From: Pseudomonas sp. S37
GTDB taxonomy: Bacteria > Pseudomonadota > Gammaproteobacteria > Pseudomonadales > Pseudomonadaceae
Length of the DNA stretch: 64,000 bases
Direction: 5' to 3'
NCBI RefSeq assembly: GCF_016658545.1
Contig: NZ_JACVZC010000009.1
Location: 1 to 64,000 of the forward strand
This document shows positions 1 to 10,232 of the stretch, one piece after another (position 1 is the first letter of the stretch; each line of letters starts with the position of its first letter). The position numbers were made by a program, and so were the translations under genes. The notes below the pieces were generated by a model. That model worked only from the letters and a program-made list of their open reading frames with translations, was not told the origin of the DNA and did no database searches.

Positions 1-120
1 TTGTAGGAGCGGCCTTGTGTCGCGAAAGGGCCGCAAAGCGGCCCCAGCAATTTTTGCCTTAACGCTGAAATACTGGGGCCGCTGCGCGGCCCGTTCGCGA
101 CACAAGGCCGCTCCTACAAA
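1..120. repeat. REP pair, GAGCGGCCTTGTGTCGCG type
   Basis: Two near-perfect inverted copies of a P. putida-type repetitive extragenic palindrome. Each carries GTAGGAGCGGCC, TTGTGTCGCGA and a GGGGCCGC/GCGGCCC cap. The GTAGGAGC ends face outward. The pair lies just past the 3' end of the phosphodiesterase gene and could act as a transcription end or mRNA stabiliser for it (inference). Confidence 0.85.
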
Positions 121-133
121 AAGCGCGTCCCGC

Positions 134-1330
134 TTAATAGCTGCTTTCCTCTATGACAAATGCCTTGGCGGCCGGCCTGTTGCGCACCGCTGCCGGCGTA
201 CCATCAAGCACCAGCACGTAATCGTTCTGCTGCGCCATCCCGTCCGGGTCTGTCCACTGCCCGTCCCTGGCTGCTACCTGGGCAACCACATGCCCGTTTT
301 TCAGTATCGTCAGGTAACCATTGGCCTCGCTGTTCCAGCGCAGCCGCCCTTTGCTCTCATCGGCCCGCGCCTTGCGCACGCCGGTATCACCTAGCAAGGG
401 TGTGCCGTCCAGCAGCCAGTCCGGCTGCAGCTTGAGGCCCATGTGGCGCAGGATGGTGGGTGCCACCGAGGTCTGTGCGGGCAGCCCGTACAGGTTGTCG
501 GGCCCAGGCATTTCCGCGGGAATGCTCGGCTTGGTCAGCTCCTTGTTCATCGGTTTGTTGCTGGCAATGAAAATGGTTTTTTCCTGCTCCGAAGCGCTGC
601 CATGGCCCTTGCCCCAGTAGTCGCGGCCATGATCGGTGCTGACGATTACCAGCCAGTCCTCCAGTGGAAACATGCGGCGTCTTTGCTCCACTTTGTCCAG
701 TAGCCGACCGATCTCGCTGTCGGCCTTGCGCAAGGCCTGCAGATAGGGGCTGTTGCCGCCTTCGCCATAACCCTCCCGGTGGCCGATCTGATCAGGTTCG
801 TCCAGTTGAATGAAGGTAAAGTCGGCGGGCGTGTTGCCAAGGATCTGCAATGTACGTTCAATCACCTGCTCATCGGACAACCCACTCTCGCGTACGTCGG
901 CACCATGCGCATCCTCCAGCAGATAGGCCGTGTTGATGGGGGGCCAGTTGACGATGCTGGAGAGGTAGGCATTGGGCAGTGCCAGGCGCAGGCGTTTGAA
1001 CAGGCTGGGAAACGCCGGGTTGGCACGCAGCGACTCGGCGTCTGAAACAACGCCGTGTTTGTCGCTCCATACACCTGTCAGCAAGGTGACCCAGCCGGGG
1101 GCGCTCAATGTGGCCTGCTCACTGGCTTTGCCGTTGACACCCCCCGCGTACGCCTTGCCATGGTAAAGGCGTTGTTTCAGCTGGGTGGCGTCGCCCAGTT
1201 TCAGGTATTGCTCGAGCTGCACCCCGTCCAGGCCGATGAACAAGGCCTTGGGCCGGCGTGGAGGTTGAGTGGGATCACACCCCGGCAGCAAGGCCAGGAA
1301 CAGCAGTAACAGCAGGCTCGCTAGTCGCAT
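134..1330 (-). CDS. Lipoprotein type I phosphodiesterase / nucleotide pyrophosphatase-like (alkaline phosphatase superfamily)
   Basis: About 398 residues. The chosen ATG starts a lipoprotein signal peptide: a leucine-rich segment ending LALLPGC with Cys18 as the probable lipidation site. A longer frame to 1426 would bury this signal. Superfamily features seen: GLDG near residue 35 (metal Asp), APGWVTLLTG with a candidate nucleophile Thr near 82, then DEPDQIGH and STDHG further on as metal ligands. These fit the type I phosphodiesterase/nucleotide pyrophosphatase family, which cleaves phosphodiester or phosphonate-type bonds at a two-metal centre. The protein is probably anchored in the periplasm. 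It is transcribed away from the GntR gene across a 138-bp gap, so it is a plausible target of that regulator. Substrate unknown. Confidence 0.8.
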   Translation of the reverse strand: MRLASLLLLLFLALLPGCDPTQPPRRPKALFIGLDGVQLEQYLKLGDATQLKQRLYHGKAYAGGVNGKASEQATLSAPGWVTLLTGVWSDKHGVVSDAESLRANPAFPSLFKRLRLALPNAYLSSIVNWPPINTAYLLEDAHGADVRESGLSDEQVIERTLQILGNTPADFTFIQLDEPDQIGHREGYGEGGNSPYLQALRKADSEIGRLLDKVEQRRRMFPLEDWLVIVSTDHGRDYWGKGHGSASEQEKTIFIASNKPMNKELTKPSIPAEMPGPDNLYGLPAQTSVAPTILRHMGLKLQPDWLLDGTPLLGDTGVRKARADESKGRLRWNSEANGYLTILKNGHVVAQVAARDGQWTDPDGMAQQNDYVLVLDGTPAAVRNRPAAKAFVIEESSY

Positions 1331-1468
1331 GTAGAGGCATCCTTGAAGTACGCCACGAGCGTTGCAACAAAGCGCGTTGCCAACAACTGGCAGAAATGAC
1401 AGGTGGTTTACGGCGTCGCTTGTCATCCGGTAAGCTGCATGAATTCATCGGATGATTGGTTGAGTCGA

Positions 1469-2119
1469 ATGAGTACAGAGCTGACCAAGCGCTCCTTGGT
1501 TGAATTGGCGGTTGAGCGCATGCGCGAGCGTATCGTGCTGGGCGATTGGCAGGTCGGTCAGCGCCTGCCCACCGAGCCGGAACTGGCCCTGCAGCTGGGC
1601 ATTAGCCGCAACACCGTGCGCGAGGCCATGCGTGTGCTGGCTTTCAGCGGCCTGGTAGAGATACGCCAGGGTGACGGCAGCTACCTGCGTACCGCCCAGG
1701 ACCCACTGCAAGCAGTGCAGGCAATGTCCCGCTGTAGCGCCGAGCAGGCCCGTGAAACACGCCACATTCTTGAAACCGAGGCCATTGGCCTGGCTGCGTT
1801 GCGGCGTACCGAAGCCGACCTGCAAGGGCTGCGAGATGCGCTGGCCGGCAGTGCCGGGCACTTTCATGGGGATATCGACACCTATGTAACGTGCGACCTG
1901 GTGTTTCACCAGCGGCTGGTCGATGCCGCGCACAACCCCGCGCTTAGCGAGCTGTACCGCTATTTCTCTGGCGTGGTGGCGGCGGCGCTGCAGCACAACA
2001 TGGCGACCGTGCCACGCTGTCAGGCCACGTTCGACCTGCATGGGCAGATCCTGAACGCGATCGAGCAACGCGACGCGGAGCGGGCCAAACGCCTGAGCCG
2101 TACCCTCATCGAATCCTGA
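1469..2119 (+). CDS. GntR-family transcriptional regulator (FadR/FCD subfamily)
   Basis: About 216 residues. The N-terminal winged helix-turn-helix is clear (RLPTEPELALQLGISRNTVREAMR, about residues 30-55; then LVEIRQGDGSYL). A helical C-terminal half resembles the FCD ligand-binding domain (ETEAIGLAALRR; DLVFHQRLVDAAHN with His residues that bind metal in this family). The start is uncertain: ATG 1469 gives the usual short N-terminal tail, while ATG 1439 in the same frame has a weak GGTAAG upstream. It sits 13 bp upstream of the transporter gene, with which it probably forms an operon, and divergent from the phosphodiesterase gene. Effector unknown. Confidence 0.85.
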   Translation: MSTELTKRSLVELAVERMRERIVLGDWQVGQRLPTEPELALQLGISRNTVREAMRVLAFSGLVEIRQGDGSYLRTAQDPLQAVQAMSRCSAEQARETRHILETEAIGLAALRRTEADLQGLRDALAGSAGHFHGDIDTYVTCDLVFHQRLVDAAHNPALSELYRYFSGVVAAALQHNMATVPRCQATFDLHGQILNAIEQRDAERAKRLSRTLIES

Positions 2120-2132
2120 ACCCGAGAAGGCC

Positions 2133-3413
2133 ATGGCTGAATCCATCACCCGTAACACCCCGTCGCACGAGCGAGACCTCGATGAGTTGCTGATCGACGC
2201 CGAAGCTGACGACGAGCAAGTCCAGCAACAGCCCGTGCAACTGCGCCGCCCCTGGCTGCTGTTGCTCGGCCTGGTGCTGGTGGCGCTGAACCTGCGGCCG
2301 GCGCTTTCAAGCATGGCGCCGGTGCTGGGCCAGGTGTCCGAAAGCCTGGGGCTCAATGCCTCGCAAGCCGGCTTGCTGACCACCTTGCCGGTGTTGTGCC
2401 TGGGGCTGTTTGCGCCGTTGGCGCCGATGCTGGCAAGGCGTTTTGGCAGCGAACGGGTGATCGTTGGCATCCTCGTCATCCTGGCGCTGGGCATTGTGCT
2501 GCGCAGCAGCTTTGGCGTTGCCGGGGTGTTCCTTGGCAGCCTGATGGCGGGGGCCAGTATCGGCATTATCGGTGTGTTGTTGCCGGGTATCGTCAAGCGC
2601 GATTTCCCCCGGCATGCGGGCACGCTGACTGGCGTGTACACCATGGCACTTTGCCTGGGGGCAGCGATGGCGGCAGGTGCCACCGTACCGTTGGCCCGGC
2701 ATTTCGATGGAAGCTGGGCTCTGGGGCTGGGCTTCTGGGTGCTGCCGGCCGTGCTGGCCATGCTGGTGTGGCTGCCGCAGGCCCGCCAGGGGCATGGCCT
2801 GCACAAGGTGGCTTACCGCGTGCGCGGCTTGTGGCGTGACCCGCTGGCCTGGCAGGTGACGCTGTACATGGGGCTGCAGTCGTCGCTGGCCTACATCGTC
2901 TTTGGCTGGTTGCCTTCGATCCTGATCGGGCGTGGCCTGAGCCCGACCGAGGCGGGCCTGGTGCTGTCGGGATCGGTGATCGTGCAATTGGTCAGCGCGC
3001 TCAGCGCGCCCTGGCTTGCCACTCGCGGCAAGGACCAGCGCCTGGCGATCGTGGTGGTCATGCTGATCACCCTGGCAGGGCTGTTTGGCTGCCTGTACGC
3101 ACCGCTTTCCGGGCTGTGGGGCTGGGCGGTGGTGCTGGGCCTGGGGCAGGGCGGCACCTTTGCCCTGGCACTGACCTTGATCGTACTGCGCTCGAAGGAC
3201 GCGCACGTGGCGGCGAACCTGTCGAGCATGGCCCAAGGGGTAGGTTATACCCTGGCGTCGATGGGGCCGTTTGCGGTGGGGCTGGTACATGACCTGACTG
3301 GCGGCTGGGCGGCAGTGGGGTGGATCTTTGCTGTGCTAGGGGTGGGCGCCATTGTGTTCGGGCTTGGGGCCGGTCGGGCTTTGCATGTGCAGGTGAGTAG
3401 CGAAAAAGTCTGA
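2133..3413 (+). CDS. CynX/NimT-family major facilitator transporter
   Basis: 426 residues. A hydrophilic, acidic N-terminal stretch of about 45 residues precedes about 12 hydrophobic segments starting at LLLLGLVLVALNLRPALSSM. The LNLRPALSS motif in TM1 and the overall pattern match the CynX/NimT (cyanate/nitroimidazole) MFS subfamily. GAGAAGG lies just upstream of the ATG as ribosome binding site. The gene follows the GntR gene after 13 bp, suggesting co-expression and ligand-linked control. Substrate cannot be read from sequence; members handle cyanate, 2-nitroimidazole or unknown small anions. Confidence 0.85.
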   Translation: MAESITRNTPSHERDLDELLIDAEADDEQVQQQPVQLRRPWLLLLGLVLVALNLRPALSSMAPVLGQVSESLGLNASQAGLLTTLPVLCLGLFAPLAPMLARRFGSERVIVGILVILALGIVLRSSFGVAGVFLGSLMAGASIGIIGVLLPGIVKRDFPRHAGTLTGVYTMALCLGAAMAAGATVPLARHFDGSWALGLGFWVLPAVLAMLVWLPQARQGHGLHKVAYRVRGLWRDPLAWQVTLYMGLQSSLAYIVFGWLPSILIGRGLSPTEAGLVLSGSVIVQLVSALSAPWLATRGKDQRLAIVVVMLITLAGLFGCLYAPLSGLWGWAVVLGLGQGGTFALALTLIVLRSKDAHVAANLSSMAQGVGYTLASMGPFAVGLVHDLTGGWAAVGWIFAVLGVGAIVFGLGAGRALHVQVSSEKV

Positions 3414-3426
3414 GACTGGTGGTGGC

Positions 3427-3531
3427 AGTACCGGCCTCTTCGCGGGCAAGCCCGCTCCCACAGGATCACCACAGATTCAAAGTTTGTGCGGTCCCTGTGG
3501 GAGCGGGCGAGCCCGCGAAGAGGCCGGTACT
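3427..3531. repeat. REP pair (GAGCGGGCnnGCCCGCGAAGAGGCC type)
   Basis: Two inverted copies of the P. putida REP core, CGCGGGC(A/G)AGCCCGCTCCCAC, with GAGGCC(GGTAC) outer ends and GTGGGAGC ends facing inward. They fill the gap between the transporter gene and the SnoaL-like gene. Confidence 0.85.
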
Positions 3532-3590
3532 GGCATATGCACCCGGGGCAGATTATCGTGCTGCTTTCTACCCTAGGACGGACCAGCCCA

Positions 3591-4067
3591 ATGAGCGATG
3601 CCAACCGCGACCTGATCACGCGCTTTTACCAGGCCTTCCAGCGCCTGGACGCCGAGGCGATGATCGCCTGCTACAGCGACGACATCGTTTTCAGTGACCC
3701 GGTGTTCGGCACCCTGCGCGGCCGGGATGCGGGCGACATGTGGCGGATGCTCACTACCCGTGCAAAGGATTTCACCCTGTCGTTCGACAATGTCCGCGCC
3801 GATGAGCGCGGTGGCGCTGCGCACTGGGTGGCGACCTACCTGTTCAGCCAGACCGGCCGGGTGGTGGTCAACGACATCCAGGCGCGCTTCGTCATTCGTG
3901 ATGGGCTGATCTGCCAGCATGACGATACCTTCGACCTGTGGCGCTGGTCGCGGCAGGCGTTGGGTATGCCAGGTGTATTGCTGGGCTGGTCGCCGCTGGT
4001 GCAGAACAAGGTGCGCTTGCAGGCATTCAAGGGGCTACGTGCGTTCCAGCAGGCCCGGGGTGAGTGA
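3591..4067 (+). CDS. SnoaL-like / nuclear transport factor 2-fold protein
   Basis: 158 residues. The opening helix ([18 protein letters not shown]), followed by [20 protein letters not shown], and later [23 protein letters not shown] are the hallmarks of the SnoaL-like NTF2 fold, a cone-shaped alpha+beta barrel. Such proteins are small-molecule isomerases, hydrolases or binding proteins; the substrate is not deducible. ATG 3591 was preferred because upstream in-frame codons run into the REP repeat. The next gene overlaps its end by 8 bp, indicating translational coupling. Confidence 0.8.
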   Translation: MSDANRDLITRFYQAFQRLDAEAMIACYSDDIVFSDPVFGTLRGRDAGDMWRMLTTRAKDFTLSFDNVRADERGGAAHWVATYLFSQTGRVVVNDIQARFVIRDGLICQHDDTFDLWRWSRQALGMPGVLLGWSPLVQNKVRLQAFKGLRAFQQARGE

Positions 4068-4350
4068 AGTCGTCGAAGTGGTTGTCGGCAAGCCTTGGTA
4101 CGTCTACCTGGTAAGGGCGGCCAATGGTTCGTTGTATTGCGGCATCAGCGATGACCCGCAGCGGCGTTTCGTGGCACATCAGAAAGGGCAGGGGGCGCGC
4201 TATTTCAAGACCAGCCCGGCGCAGGCGCTGGTTTATGTGGAGCAGTGGCCGGACAAGGGCGAGGCTTTGCGCCAGGAGCGTTTGGTGAAACGGCTGCGCA
4301 AGTCGGCGAAGGAGGCGCTGGTGGCCTCTTTTCAAGGCAGTCCAGCCTGA
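4060..4350 (+). CDS. Small GIY-YIG nuclease-superfamily protein (UPF0213/YhbQ-like)
   Basis: 96 residues starting at GTG 4060, which overlaps the stop of the SnoaL-like gene. The protein shows the GIY-YIG core: [18 protein letters not shown] near the N-terminus (Y-V-Y...Y-C-G replaces GIY...YIG), then [15 protein letters not shown] and Glu/Arg residues near the C-terminus ([14 protein letters not shown]). This fits the short stand-alone YhbQ-type proteins, thought to act on DNA or RNA ends but poorly understood. A GTG start and overlap with the upstream gene support coupled translation. Confidence 0.85.
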   Translation: MSEVVEVVVGKPWYVYLVRAANGSLYCGISDDPQRRFVAHQKGQGARYFKTSPAQALVYVEQWPDKGEALRQERLVKRLRKSAKEALVASFQGSPA

Positions 4351-4363
4351 TGTTGGTGGGCCA

Positions 4364-4450
4364 TGTGGGAGCGGGTTTACCCGCGAACACCGGCGAAGCC
4401 GGTGCCATGCACCGCGTGGTGTCTTTCGCGGGTAAACCCGCTCCCACAGG
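4364..4450. repeat. REP pair between convergent genes
   Basis: Inverted pair with core GAGCGGGTTTACCCGCGAA and its complement, capped by a small ACCGGCGAAGCCGGT hairpin. GTGGGAGC ends face outward. It lies between two converging genes where no other terminator is visible, so it may serve as a bidirectional transcription end (inference). Confidence 0.85.
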
Positions 4451-4462
4451 GCTCTGAGGTTA

Positions 4463-5470
4463 TTAATCCTTGCGCCGCTTCAACTGGTCCACCAGGGTGG
4501 TCGGCAGCCCTTTGATGATCAAGGTCCCGGCTTCCTCGTCATACTCCACCTTGTCCCCCAGCAAGTGCGCCTCAAAGCTGATCGACAGCCCCTCGGCGCG
4601 CCCGGTAAAGCGGCGGAACTGGTTGAGGGTGCGTTTGTCCGCCGGGATTTCCGGCGACAGGCCGTAGTCCTTGTTGCGAATGTGGTCGTAGAACGCCTTG
4701 GGCCGGTCCTCGTCGATCAGGCTGGACAGCTCTTCCAGCGTCACCGGCTCGCCCAGCTTGGTCTGGGTGGTGGCGTAGTCGACCAGGGTCTGGGTCTTTT
4801 CGCGGGCTGACTCTTCGGGCAAGTCTTCGCTCTCGACGAAGTCGCTGAAGGCCTTGAGCAGGGTGCGGGTCTCGCCAGGGCCATCGACGCCTTCCTGGCA
4901 GCCGATGAAGTCGCGGAAATAATCCGAAACCTTCTTGCCGTTCTTGCCCTTGATGAACGAAATGTACTGCTTGGAGTTCTGGTTGTTCTTCCACTCCGAC
5001 AAGTTGATGCGCGCCGCCAGGTGCAGCTGGCCAAGGTCGAGGTGGCGGGAAGGGGTGACGTCGAGTTCGGCGTTTACCGCCACGCCTTCGCTGTGGTGCA
5101 GCAGGGCGATCGCCAGGTACTCCGTCATGCCTTGCTGGTAGTGGGCAAAGAGGATGTGGCCGCCAGTGGACAGGTTGGACTCTTCCATCAGCTTCTGCAG
5201 GTGCTCGACGGCAGTGCGGCTGAAGGCAGTGAAGTCTTTTTCGGCATCCAGGTACTGCTTCAGCCAGCCGCTCAGCGGGTAGGCACCAGACTCACCGTGG
5301 AAAAAGCCCCAGGCCTTGCCTTGCTTGGCGTTATAGCTGTCGTTGAGGTCGGCCAACAGGTTTTCGATGGCGTCGGAAGCGGCCAGTTCGGAGTCACGGG
5401 CATGCAGTACGGCGGGGCTGCCATCGGGCTTTTTGTCGATCAGGTGAACGATGCAATGTCGGATTGGCAT
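4463..5470 (-). CDS. ndpA: Nucleoid-associated protein NdpA/YejK
   Basis: 335 residues, the usual length for the family. ATG 5470 ([14 protein letters not shown]) matches the typical N-terminus; an in-frame codon at 5491 adds only seven residues. Family signatures include [28 protein letters not shown] and the C-terminal segment ending [10 protein letters not shown]. YejK-type proteins bind double-stranded DNA and locate to the nucleoid. The neighbour across a 370-bp gap is the HU gene, another nucleoid protein, transcribed divergently. Confidence 0.93.
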   Translation of the reverse strand: MPIRHCIVHLIDKKPDGSPAVLHARDSELAASDAIENLLADLNDSYNAKQGKAWGFFHGESGAYPLSGWLKQYLDAEKDFTAFSRTAVEHLQKLMEESNLSTGGHILFAHYQQGMTEYLAIALLHHSEGVAVNAELDVTPSRHLDLGQLHLAARINLSEWKNNQNSKQYISFIKGKNGKKVSDYFRDFIGCQEGVDGPGETRTLLKAFSDFVESEDLPEESAREKTQTLVDYATTQTKLGEPVTLEELSSLIDEDRPKAFYDHIRNKDYGLSPEIPADKRTLNQFRRFTGRAEGLSISFEAHLLGDKVEYDEEAGTLIIKGLPTTLVDQLKRRKD

Positions 5471-5840
5471 GGAATTCTCGGCGAGCTGCAAAAGTTGGCA
5501 AGTTTAACCCAGACACCAGGTGGTGCAGTGGCCGGATGTTGGCAGAAATGCCGGTTGTTCGTTTTTTGTTCAGTTTTGTGCGTTTTAAGCTAAAACCCCC
5601 GAAAAACCTGCATTAAATCGAAGTGCGCAGCGGATATTTATCCATTCCTGTGGTAGCTTTGCGCGGTCTTGTGCCCCTCGTGTGGCGCATTGCTGGCAGC
5701 TTGCTGTCGTCGTGTCGAACCAAACGCCGATTTACGTATCTACATACGCGATTGGCGCGGCCCTCCACTTCAAGGGGCTGGCCCGATAACGTCGTAGTTC
5801 GCTGCATAACCATCGAATTTGATAGGGAAGGAACACCACC
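5471..5840. other. 370-bp intergenic region between ndpA and hupN
   Basis: Holds the divergent control regions of two nucleoid-protein genes. It is more AT-rich than its surroundings, notably a TTTTTTGTTCAGTTTTGTG stretch near 5561-5579 and GCATTAAATCG near 5611. A hupN ribosome site, GGAAGGAA, lies at about 5826-5833. I see no convincing operator, RNA gene or additional ORF. Confidence 0.5.
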
Positions 5841-6122
5841 ATGGCATTGACCAAAGACCAACTGATTGCCGACATCGCCGAATCGATCGCCGCGCCAAAA
5901 GCCACCGCCAAGAACGCTCTGGAGCAACTGGGCCAGATCGTTGCCGACCAACTGGAAAACGGCGCTGAAATCACCCTGCCAGGCATCGGCAAGCTGAAAG
6001 TCTCCGAGCGTCCTGCCCGTACCGGCCGCAACCCTTCGACTGGCGCTGCCATCGAAATCGCTGCCAAGAAAGTCGTCAAGTTCGTTCCAGCCAAAGTGCT
6101 GACCGACGCCATCAACAAGTAA
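5841..6122 (+). CDS. hupN: HU-family DNA-binding protein
   Basis: 93 residues. The sequence has the classic HU shape: two N-terminal helices (MALTKDQLIADIAESI...ALEQLGQIVADQL), the beta saddle, and the DNA-grasping arm with the RTGRNPSTG motif carrying the intercalating proline. HU dimers bend and compact DNA. P. putida has three HU paralogues; linkage to ndpA and rlmF fits the copy named hupN, which is recognition from memory of gene order. A strong hairpin terminator follows directly. Confidence 0.92.
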   Translation: MALTKDQLIADIAESIAAPKATAKNALEQLGQIVADQLENGAEITLPGIGKLKVSERPARTGRNPSTGAAIEIAAKKVVKFVPAKVLTDAINK

Positions 6123-6140
6123 TTGTTGAAGCTTTGACGA

Positions 6141-6174
6141 AACCGCGCCCGGCTTGCCCGGGCGCGGTTTTTTC
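6141..6174 (+). terminator. Rho-independent terminator of hupN
   Basis: An 11-bp GC-rich stem (AACCGCGCCCG / CGGGCGCGGTT) with a 7-nt loop, followed by a run of seven T. It ends right at the stop codon of the converging rlmF gene. Confidence 0.93.
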
Positions 6175-7123
6175 ATGCCTGTGATTTACGCTGGGCGTGC
6201 CAGGCCTGGCGCGCTGCATCGTCGTGGAAGCTCCAGGCGACCATGCGGCTCTGCTTTTGCCCTTGGCCCATTTCGATAATGCGCACGGCCTTGGAGCCGG
6301 CCTTCTTCAGCGCGGCTTCGATCCCCGGCAGGTTGCTGGCCTTGGACACCAGGCTGGTGAACCACAGTATTTGCCCGGCGTACTGCACGCTTTCGCCGAC
6401 CAGTTGGGTGACAAAGCGGATTTCGCCGCCCTCGCACCACAGTTCGTTGTTCTGGCCCCCGAAGTTCAGCACCGGCAGCTTGCGCTTGGGGTCCTGCTTG
6501 CCAAGGTTCTTCCATTTGCGCTGGCTGCCGCGGGTGGCTTCGTCGCGTGAGGCATGGAAGGGCGGGTTGCACAGGGTCAGGTCGAAGCGTTCGCCCTCCT
6601 GCAGCAGCCCACTGAGGATGTGTGCCCGGTTGGCCTGCTGGCGCAGGGTGATGGCCTTGCCCAGGCCATTGGCCTGGACGATTGCCTTGGCCGAAGCCAG
6701 GGCTACCGGGTCGATATCTGAGCCGAGGAAGCGCCAGCGGTAGTCGCTGTGGCCCAACAACGGGTAGATGCAGTTGGCGCCCACACCGATGTCCAGCGCA
6801 CGCACCTGCGCGCCCTTGGGGACTTCGTCGGCATTGTCTGTTGCCAGCAGGTCGGCGGCTACGTGGATGTAGTCGGCGCGGCCGGGAATGGGTGGGCACA
6901 GGTAGTCGGCGGGGATGTCCCAGTGCTGGATGCCGTACTGGGCCTTGAGCAGGGCACGGTTGAACACCCGCACGGCTTCGGGGTTGGCGAAGTCGATGCT
7001 GGGTTTGCCGTGGGGGTTGGTGATGGTGAAGCGCGCCAGGTCCGGGTGGGCCTTGATCAGGCTGGGGAAGTCGTAGCGGCCCTGGTGGCGGTTGCGCGGG
7101 TGCAGGGTGGGTTTTTCGGTCAT
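6173..7123 (-). CDS. rlmF: 23S rRNA (adenine-1618-N6)-methyltransferase RlmF
   Basis: 316 residues. The Rossmann methyltransferase core is visible: S-adenosylmethionine-binding motif [14 protein letters not shown] at residues 111-124, acidic GSDIDP near 135-139, and catalytic NPPFH at 186-190, the (N/D)PP(F/Y) motif of N6-adenine methylases. The basic N-terminus ([13 protein letters not shown]) is typical of RlmF/YbiN. It modifies A1618 of 23S rRNA during ribosome assembly. Its 3' end abuts the hupN terminator. Confidence 0.92.
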   Translation of the reverse strand: MTEKPTLHPRNRHQGRYDFPSLIKAHPDLARFTITNPHGKPSIDFANPEAVRVFNRALLKAQYGIQHWDIPADYLCPPIPGRADYIHVAADLLATDNADEVPKGAQVRALDIGVGANCIYPLLGHSDYRWRFLGSDIDPVALASAKAIVQANGLGKAITLRQQANRAHILSGLLQEGERFDLTLCNPPFHASRDEATRGSQRKWKNLGKQDPKRKLPVLNFGGQNNELWCEGGEIRFVTQLVGESVQYAGQILWFTSLVSKASNLPGIEAALKKAGSKAVRIIEMGQGQKQSRMVAWSFHDDAARQAWHAQRKSQA

Positions 7124-7146
7124 GGTCGGATCCGGTGTTGCAGGCC

Positions 7147-7270
7147 GTGGGGCTGCTTTGCAGCCCTATCGCGACACAAGGCCGCTCCTACAGGATAGCG
7201 GCGCCTGTCAAACCGGCGCCGTCCCTGTAGGAGCGGCCTTGTGTCGCGAAAGGGCCGCACAGCGGCCCCA
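7147..7270. repeat. REP pair, GAGCGGCCTTGTGTCGCG type
   Basis: Inverted pair of the same type as at 1-120, with GTAGGAGC ends facing inward. A GCGGCGCC...GGCGCCG mini-palindrome sits between the units. Located between rlmF and the 3' end of valS. Confidence 0.85.
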
Positions 7271-7286
7271 ACGGTCTATCAGGTTG

Positions 7287-10133
7287 TTACAGCGCTGCAA
7301 TCCGCGCATGCTGCTCGGTGAAGTTGGCCAGGGCCTGTTCGGACTCGGCCAGCTTGGCGCGTTCCTTCTCGATCACCGCAGGCGGGGCCTTGTCGACGAA
7401 GGCGGCGTTGGACAGCTTGCCACCCACGCGTGCGACTTCACCCTGCAGGCGCTGGATTTCCTTGTTCAGGCGCGCCAGCTCGGCATCCTTGTCGATCAGC
7501 CCGGCCATCGGCACCAGCACTTGCAGGTCACCCACCAGGGCGGTGGCCGAAAGCGGCGCCTCGTCGGCGTCGCTCAGTACCGTGAACGACTCGACCTTGG
7601 CCAGCTTCTTCAGCAGGGCTTCGTTTTCCTGCAGGCGGCGCTGGTCTTCGGCGTTGGCGTTCTTCAGGAACAGCGGCAGCGGCTTGCCCGGGCCGATGTT
7701 CATCTCGGCGCGGATGTTGCGCAGGCCGACCATCAGCTCTTTCAGCCACTCGATGTCACCTTCGGCAGCGGCGTCGATGCGCGCCTCAACGGCCACCGGC
7801 CATGGCTGCAGCATGATGGTCTTGCCGTTGATACCGGCCAGCGGCGCGATGCGCTGCCAGATTTCTTCGGTAATGAACGGCATGAACGGGTGCGCCAGGC
7901 GCAGTGCCACTTCCAGCACGCGCACCAGGGTGCGGCGGGTGCCACGGGCGCGCTCGACCGGGGCGTTTTCGTCCCACAGTACTGGCTTGGACAGCTCCAG
8001 GTACCAGTCGCAGTACTGGTTCCAGATGAACTCGTACAGTGCCTGGCTGGCCAGGTCGAAGCGGAACTGCTCCAGCTGGCGGGTCACTTCGGCTTCGGTA
8101 CGCTGCAGTTGCGAGATGATCCAGCGGTCAGCCAGCGACAGCTCGTAGGCTTCGCCGTTCTGGCCGCAGTCCTCGCCCTTGTCCAGCACGTAGCGGGCGG
8201 CGTTCCAGATCTTGTTGCAGAAGTTGCGGTAGCCTTCGACGCGGCCCATGTCGAACTTGATGTCACGGCCAGTCGAGGCCAGCGAGCAGAAGGTGAAGCG
8301 CAGGGCGTCGGTGCCGTAGCTGGCGATACCTTCGGGGAACTCGGCCTTGGTCTGCTTGGCGATCTTCTCGGCAAGCTTGGGCTGCATCATGCCGCTGGTG
8401 CGCTTTTCCAGCAGGGCGTCGAGTGTGATGCCGTCGACGATGTCCAGCGGGTCGAGCACGTTGCCCTTGGACTTGGACATCTTCTGGCCCTGGCCGTCAC
8501 GCACCAGGCCGTGTACGTAAACGGTCTTGAACGGTACCTGCGGGGTACCGTCCTCGTTCTTGATCAGGTGCATGGTCAGCATGATCATGCGCGCAACCCA
8601 GAAGAAGATGATGTCGAAGCCCGTCACCAGTACGTCGGTGGAGTGGAACTTCTTGAGGAATTCGGTCTGCTCCGGCCAGCCCAGGGTGGAGAAGGTCCAC
8701 AGGCCCGAACTGAACCAGGTGTCGAGTACGTCGTCGTCCTGGCGCAGGACCACATCGGCGCCCAGCTTGTGTTTGGCGCGCACTTCTTCCTCGTTGCGGC
8801 CAACGTAGACCTGGCCGGCCTCGTCGTACCACGCCGGGATGCGGTGGCCCCACCACAACTGTCGGCTGATGCACCAGTCCTGGATATCGCGCATCCAGGA
8901 GAAGTACATGTTTTCGTACTGCTTGGGCACGAACTGGATGCGGCCGTCTTCCACGGCGGCGATGGCAGGTTCTGCCAGCGGCTTGGTGGAGACGTACCAC
9001 TGGTCGGTCAGCCACGGCTCGATGATGGTGCCGGAGCGGTCGCCCTTCGGCACTTTCAGCGCGTGGTCGTCGATGCTGACCAGCAGGCCCTGGGCGTCCA
9101 GGTCGGCAACGATCTGCTTGCGCGCGACAAAGCGGTCGAGGTTGGCGTACTGGGCCGGCAGCTGGGTGTCGACCTGCTCGTTGACGCTGCCGTCGAGGTT
9201 GAAGGCCTGGGCGCTGGCCAGCACGAAGGCGTTCTTGTCGAAGATGTTCAGCAGTGGCAGGTTATGGCGCTTGCCGACTTCGTAGTCGTTGAAGTCGTGG
9301 GCCGGGGTAATCTTCACGCAGCCGGTACCGAACGCCGGGTCGCAGTAGTCGTCGGCGATGATCGGGATGCGGCGGCCGACCAGCGGCAGTTCGACGAACT
9401 TGCCGATCAGGGCCTGGTAGCGCTCGTCGTTCGGGTTTACCGCAACGGCGGCATCACCCAGCAGGGTTTCCGGACGGGTGGTGGCAACTACCAGGTAGTC
9501 CTGGCCTTCGGCGGTCTTGGCGCCGTCGGCCAGCGGGTAGCGCAGGTTCCACAGGTGGCCCTTCTCGTCGTGGTTCTCCACTTCCAGGTCGGAAATGGCC
9601 GTGTGCAGCTTGGTGTCCCAGTTGACCAGGCGCTTGCCGCGGTAGATCAGGCCGTCTTCATGCAGGCGCACGAAGGCTTCCTTGACCGCTTCGGACAGGC
9701 CGTCATCCATGGTGAAGCGCTCGCGGCTCCAGTCTACCGACGAGCCCAGGCGGCGGATCTGGCGGCTGATGTTGCCACCCGACTGATCCTTCCATTCCCA
9801 GACCTTTTCCAGGAACTGTTCGCGGCCCAGGTCATGGCGGTTCTGGCCCTTGGCTTCGAGCTGGCGTTCCACCAGCATCTGCGTGGCGATACCCGCGTGG
9901 TCGGTACCTGGCTGCCACAGGGTATCGCGGCCTTGCATGCGGCGGAAACGGATCAGGGCGTCCATGATCGCGTTGTTGAACCCGTGGCCCATGTGCAGGC
10001 TGCCGGTCACGTTCGGCGGCGGGATCATGATGGTGTAGGACTCGCCTGCACCTTGTGGGGCGAAATAGTTCTCGGACTCCCAGGTGTTGTACCAGGAAGT
10101 TTCGATAGCGTGCGGCTGGTAGGTCTTATCCAT
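7287..10133 (-). CDS. valS: Valyl-tRNA synthetase
   Basis: 948 residues, the standard length. The class I motifs are HMGH at residues 47-50 (within [15 protein letters not shown]) and KMSKS at 551-555. The C-terminus carries the Val-tRNA-binding coiled coil ([32 protein letters not shown]). It charges tRNA-Val with valine and edits misactivated threonine through the inserted CP1 domain. ATG 10133 ([11 protein letters not shown]) is the family start; an in-frame codon at 10154 adds seven residues only. Downstream of holC and a small unknown gene, probably separated by the REP pair. Confidence 0.97.
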   Translation of the reverse strand: MDKTYQPHAIETSWYNTWESENYFAPQGAGESYTIMIPPPNVTGSLHMGHGFNNAIMDALIRFRRMQGRDTLWQPGTDHAGIATQMLVERQLEAKGQNRHDLGREQFLEKVWEWKDQSGGNISRQIRRLGSSVDWSRERFTMDDGLSEAVKEAFVRLHEDGLIYRGKRLVNWDTKLHTAISDLEVENHDEKGHLWNLRYPLADGAKTAEGQDYLVVATTRPETLLGDAAVAVNPNDERYQALIGKFVELPLVGRRIPIIADDYCDPAFGTGCVKITPAHDFNDYEVGKRHNLPLLNIFDKNAFVLASAQAFNLDGSVNEQVDTQLPAQYANLDRFVARKQIVADLDAQGLLVSIDDHALKVPKGDRSGTIIEPWLTDQWYVSTKPLAEPAIAAVEDGRIQFVPKQYENMYFSWMRDIQDWCISRQLWWGHRIPAWYDEAGQVYVGRNEEEVRAKHKLGADVVLRQDDDVLDTWFSSGLWTFSTLGWPEQTEFLKKFHSTDVLVTGFDIIFFWVARMIMLTMHLIKNEDGTPQVPFKTVYVHGLVRDGQGQKMSKSKGNVLDPLDIVDGITLDALLEKRTSGMMQPKLAEKIAKQTKAEFPEGIASYGTDALRFTFCSLASTGRDIKFDMGRVEGYRNFCNKIWNAARYVLDKGEDCGQNGEAYELSLADRWIISQLQRTEAEVTRQLEQFRFDLASQALYEFIWNQYCDWYLELSKPVLWDENAPVERARGTRRTLVRVLEVALRLAHPFMPFITEEIWQRIAPLAGINGKTIMLQPWPVAVEARIDAAAEGDIEWLKELMVGLRNIRAEMNIGPGKPLPLFLKNANAEDQRRLQENEALLKKLAKVESFTVLSDADEAPLSATALVGDLQVLVPMAGLIDKDAELARLNKEIQRLQGEVARVGGKLSNAAFVDKAPPAVIEKERAKLAESEQALANFTEQHARIAAL

Positions 10134-10232
10134 GCGCGGCGGGACCCTGTGCATTTATTCGGGAAAGCCGGGAAGTATAACCAAGCTGGGGGCCGCAGGC
10201 GACAAGCTGCTGCTATCTGGCAGGGCAGGCAT

